Source: Hormiphora californensis | Lineage: Eukaryota; Ctenophora; Tentaculata; Cydippida; Pleurobrachiidae | DNA: 64,000 nt | Direction of reading: 5' to 3' | Assembly (NCBI GenBank): GCA_020137815.1 | Contig: CM035351.1 | Location: forward strand, 1,351,966-1,415,965 | In this document: in pieces, positions 34,959 to 46,400 of the stretch | Layout: each line of letters begins with the position of its first letter | Numbering within the stretch: position 1 is the stretch's first letter | Translations under genes and position numbers: made by a program | The notes under the pieces: model-generated | The model's database searches: none | Told to the model about the DNA's origin: nothing | The model's input: the letters and a program-made list of their open reading frames with translations, nothing else

Positions 34959-36804
34959 ATTTAAAGAACCATCTGGCAAGGTTTACAGTCCATTTCTGGT
35001 TTACATTGATCACATCACATTTCATCATGATAATTCTCTCATTCTCCGGTAGCATATCCGGCCGTAGTACCGTCATTGTGATACACTTGCCACTGGGCGG
35101 GTTCTGTATCCACTGGTGCTCCTTTATAAAAACAAACTTCTGCGAATCTCCAGGTTCACCTTCTACTGGGTGTTGTGCGTGACAAGGATTCCCCTTTATT
35201 GGTGAACCCTCATAATCCAAGTTTTCTGTGTCAAAACATCTCGGTCCTGGTGTCATAATTGCACCGTTCTTGGTAAATGTAATCATTTGCTGGTCCATTA
35301 CGTTAAGTGGGTAGTTCCTGCAGTAGTACAGGGTGGGCACCTCAAATCCAGCCATATCAAAACACATTCCAAGTGTGGCGACTGAGGACACAGAGCCCAC
35401 TAGTGTGCACTGATCAGTATCGTAGCTAAGGTAACCCTCCTGGATGTTCGATGTGAACCAATGGTAGTCGCTATGGCAACCCTGCTTCACCGGGTCGAAT
35501 TGTTCCTCCCTGATTTCCCTGGATATGTTGTTGATAAAAGCAGAGAATTCTTCCTTCCAGGTTACCTTCGACATTAGCTTCTGTCTACAGATATCATCTG
35601 AGCAGAAATTAAGGAGTTCTGCAACCGATTCTGCTATGAGTTTTTTATTGAATTCTTTATCAAGGGAAGAATACCTCGTTAGGCCTGTGTCCCTTCCATT
35701 GGGGTGGAGTGTCTGGGGGATTCTAGGTTAGCTTGGTCTAGGGCAACGATGTAATAGAAAATGGATTACTTAAAAACATTATTCTATGCTTACCAGACTA
35801 CAGTCGTTGCTCCAGACCCCATCTCCACACATCCAAGCTCTGAACGCTAGCCTGTTATTCTCCACTCCCCATCTACAGCTCCCGAACATGGGTGTCGGGT
35901 AGTAATCCAGAAGAGTGGATTTCAGTGCCACTATACCTCCCCCCAACATTCCTGAAGAGGGGTAGGGCTCCCATGCCTCCTGGGGAAGGTTCACATTGGC
36001 ATTCACCACTATCATCCCAAATGTATGGCAGATGGTTGTTACTACCCGCTGGTAATTAACATAACTATAATCATGTTCCCCTATCATTAGAATGTGGGGG
36101 ACAGCCACCGCTCGGGGTTTGTCCGATATGATATCCAGCATTGGCTCCAACCACACATCCCCCATCTCCATGTGACTCTCCAGGATTGCTATTGTATCTC
36201 CCACCGCCTCCTGTATCCCCCTCAACCGGGACCGTCCTATTCCCAAGTTGTACTCATTCCTCAGGAGTCGGATTGGTATCCGCTGGGTGGCACTATACTC
36301 CACGATCTCAGCGGATATGTCCTCGTCACTACCATCGTCTATAACAACTATCTCTACCAAATACTTGGGTAGCGTTCGGTGGACTATAGTGGTCAGGGTC
36401 CTCAGAAGGAGCGGTGCTACCTCGTTGTAGTATATTATAACAACTGAGACCTTGTGTGGATAGGTCTTGTCCGTGTAATTTAGACAGTTTGGGTGTGTCA
36501 TTCTAACTGGAGGAGGTAGCATGGCTCTCTTGTGTTGGACCTTCAGATTTCGGTGCAATCTCCCCTCCATTTCCTTCATCTTCTCCTTCTCCATACCCTC
36601 CAGCTGGTCTTTAAACTTGTACTCACTCATAAGACGTGCTTTGAATGATGTCACGGTGTCAGCATAGTACTCCTCGCTGCCAGAAAGTGTCAGGGATATC
36701 TCCGTAGTGACGTCACATGATAGTAGGAGTTTCTGGGCGAGAATAATCAATGAAGCACACAAGATGCAGCTTGTAAGTAGGATCTGGAACAGTCTAGACT
36801 CCAT
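34957..36804 (-). CDS. Divergent polypeptide N-acetylgalactosaminyltransferase-like protein
   Basis: The GALNT family (GT27) starts mucin-type O-glycosylation in the Golgi. Two exons, 36804-35794 and 35712-34957, join in phase to give 588 aa. Residues 6-30 are a type II signal anchor (LLTSCILCASLIILAQKLLL). A stem follows, then the GT-A fold: SVVIIYYNEVAPLLLRTL, EIVVIDDGSDEDI, LRNEYNLGIGRSRLRG, and the metal-site position reads ESH where active enzymes have DxH. Then GGGIVALKS and WGVENNRLAFRAWMCG (WGGEN-like). The HVFR metal-binding block expected next is not seen. The C-terminal 200 aa carry a partial ricin-type lectin repeat (QWIQN, CITM, NQKW). Signature changes suggest a weak or inactive enzyme, or a divergent subfamily. 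Confidence 0.82.
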
Positions 36805-37130
36805 TCAAGCACAGAACGGGAAATATCAAGCTTTTAAATAAAATTATCATGGGACCACCGCATGGAAATTGAAGGATTGCGTGGGCCGTGGCTTAGATTG
36901 TAGACGCCCAATCTTTTTTTCAAGTGTTCACCACACCACCCCAGTTTGGTTCCAACGGGTGAGATTTATAAGGGTTTGCTCACTGTGCACCACAGGAAAT
37001 TATAACCAGTTTCATAGCAGAGTACATGATGGTAATGGTGGAATACATTTACTTCAAAATAAGCCACTATAACCGCTACTAACCTCTCTGAAAATAAAAG
37101 TTATATCAGATCAAAAAAATGATTATTGTA
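36805..37130. other. Upstream of the GALNT-like gene, no gene seen
   Basis: No exon recognised. It probably contains the GALNT-like promoter. It ends at the TA target site of the next element. Confidence 0.4.
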
Positions 37131-37767
37131 CAGGGTGTTCATTTTGGATCTTTACAAGCGTTGGGCTTCACCCAGAAAAAAGTTGACAAGATTAGGTCAT
37201 GAAACTTCATACTTGGACTATTCTATACCCTCATTCAAGGTTCCTGGGGGTTTTGGAGCTTTAGGACCCTGGGAAGTGTGTTTTTGGCATCAAAACTACC
37301 AGAATGAATCTTTTGCTGGTGCTGAGACTTTGCTAAAATGTTTTTTGGGTATTTTCTATGTCAATCCTAAAGTTTCATACAGATTGGATGTGTTTTTCAG
37401 ACTCAAAATTTCGTAAAAAGTGGCTGGAAAGACTCAATTTTAGCCATTTTTGAGCTGTTTTCGAGCCTTTCCAGCCACTTTTATCGACATTTTGAGTCCG
37501 AAAAACACATCCAATCTCTATGAAACTGTAGGATTGACATAGAAAATACCCAAAAAACATTTTAGCAAAGTCTCAGCACCAGCAAAAAATTCCTTCTGGT
37601 AGTTTTGATGCCAAAAACACACTTCCCGGGGTGCTAGAGCTCCAAAACCCCCAGGAACCTTGAATGAGGGTATAGAATGGTCCAAGTATGAAGTCTCATG
37701 ACCTGATCTTGTCAACTTTTTTCTGGGTGAAGGCCAACGCTTGTAAAGATCCAAAATGAACACCCAG
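37131..37767. mobile_element. 637-bp Tc1/mariner-like foldback MITE with TA duplication
   Basis: The ends are CAGGGTGTTCATTTTGGATC and its near-complement ending in GAACACCCAG. TA lies on both sides (37129-37130, 37768-37769). The arms are about 300 bp each and roughly 95% complementary by eye, with the centre near 37450. There is no transposase. The CAGGGTG start and TA site fit mariner-type elements. Confidence 0.88.
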
Positions 37768-38229
37768 TATATATTGAGATTTCATTGATCACTTGATAAC
37801 TGGGGACAAATGCGGCAACCAATGAGTGAGTTAGTTTTGAATAACATGTAGCGAGAAACAAAGATGACGATTATCACGTTAAATTGTATTACACACATTT
37901 ACAATACCAGCTTACACTCAAGACACTCTTTAATATTAGAGATTGTCTATTGTCCAATGTCCATACAGCAGGAGAAAACAAATACAAAAGATCTAGTGTG
38001 TTTGGACCCACTGTCTAGTTACATACCCACTGTGTATGTTATTGTTAGCAGTGCGATCCTGTAATTGTGCCATTAACTACAGTTATTGTATGTGTAGTAC
38101 ATTAGTACATCATGTACACTAACAACGGTATCAACTGACAGTTTCAATATCATCTTCCTCTTTATTCTTCTTCTCTCCGTGTAACAACGTGTTTATCAGC
38201 TAAACTAGTAATATGGCAAATACCTCATA
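37768..38229. other. Intergenic, no gene seen
   Basis: AT-rich sequence without recognisable exons. The unlocated first exon of UBAP1 may be here or at 38326-38527. Confidence 0.3.
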
Positions 38230-38325
38230 CAGTCGGACCCAGATTTAGTGGCATCCTTGGGGAAAAATCCTGCCACTAAATCGAGGTGCCACTAAATCGG
38301 GGGCCACTAAGTCGGGGTCCGACTG
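38230..38325. mobile_element. 96-bp pogo/mariner-like MITE with TA duplication
   Basis: It begins CAGTCGGACCCAGATTTAGT and ends ACTAAGTCGGGGTCCGACTG, with TA on both sides. The interior repeats GCCACTAAATCG. Similar CAGTCGGACC ends with TA sites are seen in non-autonomous pogo-type families. Confidence 0.85.
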
Positions 38326-38527
38326 TATTATGCTAGGACTCAATTCTTATCGCACATATTGATGGTACATCCATCATGTTATTGGGTTATTGTAGTCTCA
38401 GAAGCCACTGTATTGATTATATATCTGCCGGTCCAACCTATTTTATAAAAGGTCCCACAGGATTGTACGATATTATCAGAGCCTGACAAGGATAAATATA
38501 AAAAGTAATAACCATCCTTCCTTTCAG

Positions 38528-39980
38528 ATCAGATCAGTATTACAAGTCTACCGTTTGTTATACCAAAGCGATTCCAGCTGACGGTAAGGATTGATATTTA
38601 TTCTCTATACACCCTTGTTTTTTTAGAAATGGACTCCCAGTTCTGCGAACAACTATAATTAGATTCCTATATTCGGTGAAGTTTCTATTCTCTATCCCAG
38701 TAATTACACCCCTCCCCTTTTAGAAAGAGCACATTCCTGGTATGGAGTATGTCCTTGATCAACAGAGGTTTCAGGTAAGAGATCAGGGGAGTCAGTAACC
38801 ACTTGTGTAATCTGTATTAAAAAGGGGTTGATGAAAGATCGCTATTTCGGTACCTGATCAAACGCCGTGTGGGGCTCGGGCGCGGTCGCCGAACGTCCAC
38901 ACAAGAGGGTTTTCAGCGCGGTTTGACGCGCATTATGCACTGCGCTCTTCATTCATGTGATCACACACTCACACATACACACTTCTCTAACTACTCCTCC
39001 CCTTTCAGTATCACTTCGGGACAGAGGAGACGGTACTAGCAGAACGTGAAACACGGCTCCAGAGGGAGAGGGAGGAGGAGGAGGAGGCGGCTCGAGCAGC
39101 AGCCGAGACAAAGACCCAGGAAACCGAGGAAACACCAGTCACTTTTCCAGTTACATCTGAGATGTTAGTCCCTGTCACTATCAGGTCCGATAGCATCACC
39201 ACTACAACTACTGCAACTCAGAACCGGCCTACAGTAGGGCCTGGAAACCACCTGGATTTCATTAACGATTTTGACAACCAAAACACAAACCCATTTGATG
39301 GTGCGGAGCTGCAGTCTCTTAGTGATTTTGACGCCCTCCGATCTGTACTGGAGATACCGTCCACCACAATTCACCGTGAGTTTGCTGCAGTTACAATCGA
39401 TGATACAACTCCCACCAACACATTCGGAAATGGGGAGGGGGAAGGGGGTGAAGAACCACCACCAGAAGCAACTCTACCTACCCTCTCTGCTACAAACCCT
39501 TTTGCGAATCACGTTAATACAGAACCTGTTTACTCGACAGTAGGACCTAAAGATCCCCCTCCACCCTACCCTGGACCTGAACCTGTTAGGGCACCTGAAC
39601 CTGTCAGAGCACCTGAACCTGTTAGGGCACCTGAACCGCGGCTACCTCTACCTGAACCTGTTCCTGAACCCCCCGCGGCAGCTCAATGTCTGCTACCTGA
39701 CGATCTAGTAGCCCGTATTATGAGTGAGAATAACTTTAACGAGGAGCAAAGCATGCACAAACTCCAGAACATCATGGACCTGAGAGACAAGCACCAGTGT
39801 GATTTGGAAATTGCAGAGGCGGCTGCCAAGCTAGATAAAGGGGAGGGAGAGTTTATTACCCTTGTCAAACAGTTTATAGAACTGGGATTTAGTAAGGGAG
39901 ACGTGTTGGATGGGGTGGCTGTATTTCCTGATGATAGGGACTCCCTACTGGATTTTCTTATTTTGAAATCAAATTCATGA
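38528..39980 (+). CDS. UBAP1: UBAP1, ESCRT-I subunit (first exon not located)
   Basis: UBAP1 is the ESCRT-I subunit for endosomal sorting of ubiquitinated cargo. Exons seen: 38528-38583, 38724-38774 and 39009-39980 (stop at 39978), in phase, about 358 residues. The first exon segment SLPFVIPKRFQLT corresponds to the N-terminal UMA box (VPFK...) that binds other ESCRT-I subunits. Next is QRFQYHFGTEETVLAEREXRLQ-like helix, and NPFDGAELQSLSDFDALRSV matches the [20 protein letters not shown] core of human UBAP1. The Pro-rich middle has three PEPVRA repeats and PPPPYPG. The C terminus (KHQCDLEIAEAAA, FIELGFSKGDVLDGVAVFPD) matches the SOUBA ubiquitin-binding domain. The exon at 38528 needs one upstream nucleotide of phase, so a short starting exon remains to be found. 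Confidence 0.85.
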
Positions 39981-40412
39981 ACTGGTATATATCTCGTTCT
40001 CTCTCTTTCGTGTGTGTGAAGTTGTAATGTGAATGGAATTTTGTTCATTTTATGGACATCTATGATATGAAGAGGGCTGATGCTGAAGGACAATTTTAAT
40101 CTTGAGAAACGTGTGTTATATTTTTGTGCGTGTTCCACCATGTGTTACAAACGCTTTATATCCCGTGTCTATATCTTTGTTCTCTGAGGGGATGGTGGGG
40201 AGAGCGTGTCTATATCTTTTTTCTCTGAGAGGGAGGGTGGGAGGGGGTACTGGTCAGGAGAGCTGGAGAGCATGTCTCGTGGTGTGTGATGTGATACGGT
40301 GACGGTTGATCACTGCACACCATATATGGGGTGTGTGGATGGGGTGGGAGATAACACGACGCGAGATATCCTCTCTCTCCAACGAGAGATAAGGAATCAG
40401 TCGAAAGCAATC

Positions 40413-43400
40413 ATGCTGTCCTTGCTCGCTCTTCTTGCTCTCACTGCTTGTGCCACGGGGCAACAACAAGTTCAGGAATTTGGGGATACTATTGATGCAT
40501 CCTCTGTTCTTGCTGTAAGTTATCTTCCGGTTAACAGTTTGAACAGCGCCGCGTTGTACTCTCCCTCGTCCCTGATTGCTTGTTTTTTATCCCATTTCCA
40601 TGATCATCACTCCTCAAAGCCCACTCCCCTCTGTCTCCCTCCCCACCCTAACCCGTCCACTCCCCTCTCTCCCCTTCCTACCCCTTCTCCACTCTCCCAC
40701 CTATAGGTCCAGTCCTAACCCTTCTCCACTCCCCTCTCTCTCCCCTCCCTAACCCTTCTCCCCACCTATTAGTCCAGTCCTAACCCTTCTCCACTCCCCG
40801 CCTATAGGTCCAGTCCTACTCCCCTCTACCTCCCCTCCCTAACCCTTCTCCACTCCATTCTACCTCGACTCCCTAACCCTTCTCCCCACCTATAGGTCCA
40901 GTCCTACTCCCTTCTACCTCCCCTCCCTAACCCTTCTCCCCACCTTTAGGTCCAATCCTACTCCCCTCTACCTCCCCTCGGCCTCCCTAACCCTTTCCCC
41001 CTATCATAGGTCCAGTCCTACTCCGGTGCAGCAGGTGTGTCACCCCAGATCCGAGAGTTTGAGATCATATCAGGGGGCTCCAGTGGAGATGGTCTCTATC
41101 TTCAAGTGGAGATACCTGTGCCACAGCAGAACAATACGTCATCAGAGCACAGCATCTTTGTTATCGACTTTAAACCTTTCTCAGCCACCTCCAATCCCAT
41201 AGGTATTTTTGGCGGGTTATAGGAATCGTGAATCGTCCAATCGCGTTACTCAGAATAGGGTACAAACTACACAATCGAGACAAGGTTGTACCTTTCTAGG
41301 GTTCACTACAATCTAATATCCCCTCCTAACTAACAGTTTCCCTCTATATCGATCTCTCCCCTCATGCAGTGAATGATACGATAGATCCCTCTCTGTTGAG
41401 TAACTGTTCGAACATCCTGGAACCAGCCCCTCTCTCAAGCTACTTTCAAACTGAGGCTGACAATGATTCAACCGTCCCTGCTACAACTTCTGTACCCTTC
41501 TATGCGGTAAGACAGTCAGTAGTTTCTCGTAGATGTGATACTGATAATTCATCTTTTAGTGCCTAGCCTGCCCAATGCTGCAACTGTAAGGATATATTTT
41601 GTGTCTCTAACACCTAATAATCTTCCCTTTAGGTGGAGCTAGCAGAAGACAAACAGTCCATCTTGTACACATTCAATGACTCCTACTCCCGGTTCAACTC
41701 GTGTGATACTGGGCGGGATGGAGGTATGTGGATCCCCAGCTCCCAGGGACGGACCACTGAGTATTCCACGGTGTTGGTTGTTAACAATATCTTTGTAAAG
41801 GCTGATCAGGGGGAGGGTGGTGATGAGGTTTACAGTACCGCTTACAGGGCTACTACATTCATACTCACGTGAGTGCTGGGGCACAACAAGTTTCACCCGG
41901 TGATTGTGTCAGGCAGGGATGTTATATACCCGGGTTCTTTTTTGTAAGTTGGTCCCTAAGGCCAGAAAGTTTCTGGACCCTATTTTGACAGTGCGTTCAG
42001 ATCTCGGCGCTGCCAGACACTTGAGTATTTTGTATTTCCATTAACCTGCCCCATAACCTCACACCCCATGATCTCTCCAGGTGGTCTATCAGCCAGTACA
42101 TCTTTGTGGATGCGGTGGTATCCTCCCAGAAGCGGGTCTCTGTGGAGCTGGCCTACACCTCCCTCTACCCAGTAATAGAGGGTGACAACAGGGTGACACG
42201 AGATATGGTCCTCAATATTGGGTTCAAGACTACCCTTGAGAAGGCCTTCTCCAACTCTAACATGATGGTACGTATCTGTCCCCTTGGCCACATTGATACC
42301 TGAGGAGCGAGAATAGGTTGCAATGGATCCAATCTGTCCCCGTCCTCAGCGCGGTACCCCTTAACAATAACAAGCTCAGATAGGATGGGCGCCGCTCACT
42401 TCGTGTTTTGCTCTCTCTTGTGCGGGTGATCTCTCCCCCTCTCCCGGCCTTCTCGAATTTCACCACTTAGTCTACCACGGTGAACCAAGTCCAGCTAGCT
42501 TCAACTACTACCAGCAATAACAACAAAGGACCAGTCAACTACAACGCTTACCTACAATCTTCTATCAGATAAGATCGTTCATTCTGTTATTCATTTATTC
42601 ATTGTATTGTTATGTATGTTTCAGTAATTGTTGTTGTCAATTTCATAGTTCATAGTTGCCTGTTCACAGTTCTAGGGTGTCTTCTGTCCTGTCAGTTCGG
42701 GTATCATTGTTGACCGTGTTTCACGTGCCGGGGTAGGGGAGTATTTGGCATTAGGTTGTGTCGCCTGTCTCTGTGTTCGTGCTCCCGCACGTATTTTTTT
42801 TGGAGTTTTTTTATATAGTTGTTCAGTTCTTGTATTTAGGCACTTGGTCCTAGCTGTACTCTTTGGTTCTGCTCCTCTGGCCTCTCCTTAGTCCCTCCCT
42901 TTCTTGTTTCCCGTTCCTAGTCAGGTCTGCGTACCCTCCGGTTGTATTGGGCTAGTGTAGGCTAAGTGTGCCGTGTGGGGTTCCCGCAGTTGTGTTTCCG
43001 TGGGGACTGGGGCCTCGTGTGGGCCAGTAGGTTGGCAGTTAGAGAGGCTTGGCTAAGGGACAGGGGCTGGGCAAGGGGGCTCTTGGTGTGGGGGAGGGGG
43101 ATCTGGGTTAGTCCCACCTTACTCACTAACACCGATCCGAATACGGGTTTCATTCACAGGGCATCTCTCCCGTGCGAGAAAGAGGTAAAGATCTCTCACT
43201 CTCCACCTAACCCAAACATGTTGCAGGATCACAATATAGATCTATTGTATTTATCACAATCAACCACCCATTTTCCAGGTGCTTCCTCGTTCCCAATGCT
43301 CATCTCCTGTGCAGTTCACGCACAGTGGGCACTATTTCTGTTTCTAGTTGCCTTCTTGGGGCCAGTGGCGACAGCTTCTTCTCCGCTGCCTTTTTTTTTC

Positions 43401-46400
43401 TCTCGGCTCCCGGAGTTTTCGTCTTGTCTTGGATTAGATAGGTCTTTTCCAGTTACGGTTCTTCTTCGGATCAGGGGTTCTCTCTCTAGTTGGGACCAGT
43501 AGCAGTTTCGTCACTCTGGATCTCGTGGTTGTCTTCTATTTCATATCTTCTAGTTCGTTGGTCTCCTTCTCTATCGCCGGTCTCTCTCATCTTTATCTCT
43601 CCTGCCGATCCCTTTTCATCACCTTTTTCTCCATTCTCCAAGGGGGTTTTGGATGTCATCCCGTAATTTCTTAATGGAGGTCTTCCTGGAATGTGGAGAT
43701 AATCATCGCTGTTGGCACTTAACTAATTACTGGAGGTCTAATTGGGTTCTTCACTCTGGACCCGGCTTCTATTTCGTCACCTTCCTGGAGCGGGGTTCCC
43801 TCGTCTGTCTGATGTCTCTCTGTCTCTCTCACTGTCTGTCTCTCTCATCTCACGCCTATCTCACGATCACAACGGGGGGGGGGGGATATCTGGTGTGTGG
43901 GATGGGGTTAATTGGAGTTATTATCTTTCTCGGGTGGGCCATATTATGGGAGACGATATCCTGTAGAATAGTGGTTGACCATGTATAAGGTCCAAATAAG
44001 GCACAGCACTTTTCTGAATCAGCTTTTCAAGACGAATCCAACGCAACCGGAATTAGCTTTCTATCTCATCGGGAAGTGCTGGGTCTGGAACCTTCATTTT
44101 TAGTCATTTTTCGGTGCGCGGGCCAATCAGAGGCCTTTATTTTGAAATCCAGGCCTCTGATTGGCTCGCGCACCGAAAAATGAGCAAAAATGAGCAAAAA
44201 CGAAAATGCCAGACCCAGCACTTCCCGATGAGATAGAAAGCTAATTCCGGTTGCGTTGGATTCGTCTTGAAAAGCTGATTCAGAAAAGCTCTGTGCCATA
44301 TTTGGGCGTTATACATGGTCAACCACTACTGTAGAATAGTCCATCCATAAAAAGTTATCATACCATGCAATCACCTCATAAGTACATACTTAGTTATCCA
44401 GCACGCACCTTCATACATTACATCTGCTTGCTAACCAAGTCTTGCCTTCATTGCGTGTAGAGTTGACCAATGATTCCTTCCCTGGCCTCACTAGATCGGT
44501 TGGAGAATGGAGGGCTTTGGGGGCTACTTCTGCCTAATTAGGCTACTCCTTGGGGTTGGGGTGTTCTGTTGGGTTGGGTGGGGGATGGTAAGGTTGTCCG
44601 CTGTAGGTCTCCAGTTTTCATTGGTCGGCTCTGTTAACCCTTCTTCTATTTATCTCTCTCTCTATATCTCTCTCTCTCTCTCTCTCTCTCGCTATCAACA
44701 GTACGTAAAGTACGTTTATAGGAGCCAGCTCCCTCTCTTTCTCTCTCTTTCTCTCTCTCTCTTTCTCTGTGTTTTTTCTTTCCCTATCCCCTGAGCCTAA
44801 TACCACGATGCATGAACACAAAATACAATCATGAACAGCATACGGCGCTCACTCCTTGACACTCATGACCGATAACGAAGCATCACGAACATTGCCCTTG
44901 CCCGCTTCATTCCCCAAACTATACACATCTGTGCTGCAAAGTGCATTAAGGTTGTACCGTCAAACGCTATGCCCACAAGCCTGGTTGATTTTATACTGTA
45001 ACTGCCTGTAGGGCGGAGCCAGGCCTGGGTTTTGACACTCAAAGCGGGTCGGCACCGCCAGACAGGTAATGGCCAGCATGATTAGGCAGAGTACCAGTGA
45101 TTGGGTACCTAAAGGCAGTATTCCGGCCCTAACTACCGGGATCAAACAGGTGGCTGTGAAAATAACATCTGTCAAACCGTGGCACATATGGCCAGGATAC
45201 ATGGTGTGTAACAGGGAGTGACAAATGTTAGCACGGGGACGATCCAAAAAAAAAGAAAAAAGGATGGGCGCCGCCAGACAAGACGTAGGTATCACGTTAT
45301 CTTTACCTAAGTCCCCCTCCCAACCACTCATGTATTTTATATCAGGGTTCATATCAGGCTCATAACCACGGCATAATTTCTGATCCTCTCATCACTTCAG
45401 AAATACGAATCTGACAAGGCCCATCTGTTGCTGGATGGTGCCAGTATAGCTGCCGCCTCTACCAACCCCCACCCTCGGTGTGCTGACCAAGGACCCAACG
45501 AGGATACCTGCAAGCAAACCTGGGACTTCAACTTGGTCATACCAGATACATACTTTGGTGGGTAATTTTAATTTTTATGAACAATCACCAATGTTCATAG
45601 GGACCAATTAGTTTATCACACAACCCCTACAGGAACTAGGGAGCTGTCGGGGTCATTCTTCTACCGGTTAGAGCTGGTTAGGTGTGATGATCTGAATGGG
45701 GATCTGAACTTGTGTGCACCTCAGAGCACCGGACTGGGAGAGGAAATCGTGGCTACTATCACCCTTGATAACATCGTAGAGGTGGGTAGTAGCTGACGAT
45801 GCTAGGGGGAACTTGGAGTGTTGAAGTTTGAACTCTAAGTTGGATTTGAGTCACTCATCTCCAAGTTACTCCCCCAGCATTGTCCCAAACACCCAATGTA
45901 CCTACATGAGTTGGGAAAGATTGGAGAATTTTAGACTTTATTTCTCTTTTCTAAAGTTTGATTTCTTGTTCAGGTTAGGAGTGATAAGGAGACAGGTCTA
46001 CAATTGAAGGTTGTTAGTGTTCGAGATCCCTCTGGTCAGGCTGACTTCCTCTTTGGGTCTGATTCCCAATCCTCCAGGTTATAAATTGTGCCTTTTATTT
46101 TTCCTGTCTGATTCTGAAACACTCGAAAATACACCCAAATTAGATAAGTACCCGTCAGATATTAGTTCCCCCAGACAGTTCGTTCATGTGTGAATCGACA
46201 TCCGGGGTTTCACCGTGAATTAGAATATTGTTGAGCTCCTGAGCTAATCCTGCTCCTTTCTTTCAGGGGTATCTACCATCGAGAAGAAGTGGAGATCTGG
46301 CTGGCACCTGCCCGGAACTACCCTCTAATCACCCAATATGGGTTAGAGTTGGTTGCCTTCCTAGTCTGTATTGATAGCAAAGTGCCAGTTGGGGCAAAGA

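Noticed and set aside
37126-37763. ORFs of 96 and 81 aa sharing a sequence start
   Set aside because: Complementary arms of a MITE.
43160-43186. Possible small exon (after ACAG, before GTAAAG) in the 3.1-kb intron of the membrane-protein gene
   Set aside because: Not needed: the exons at 42081-42267 and 45401-45557 already join in phase.
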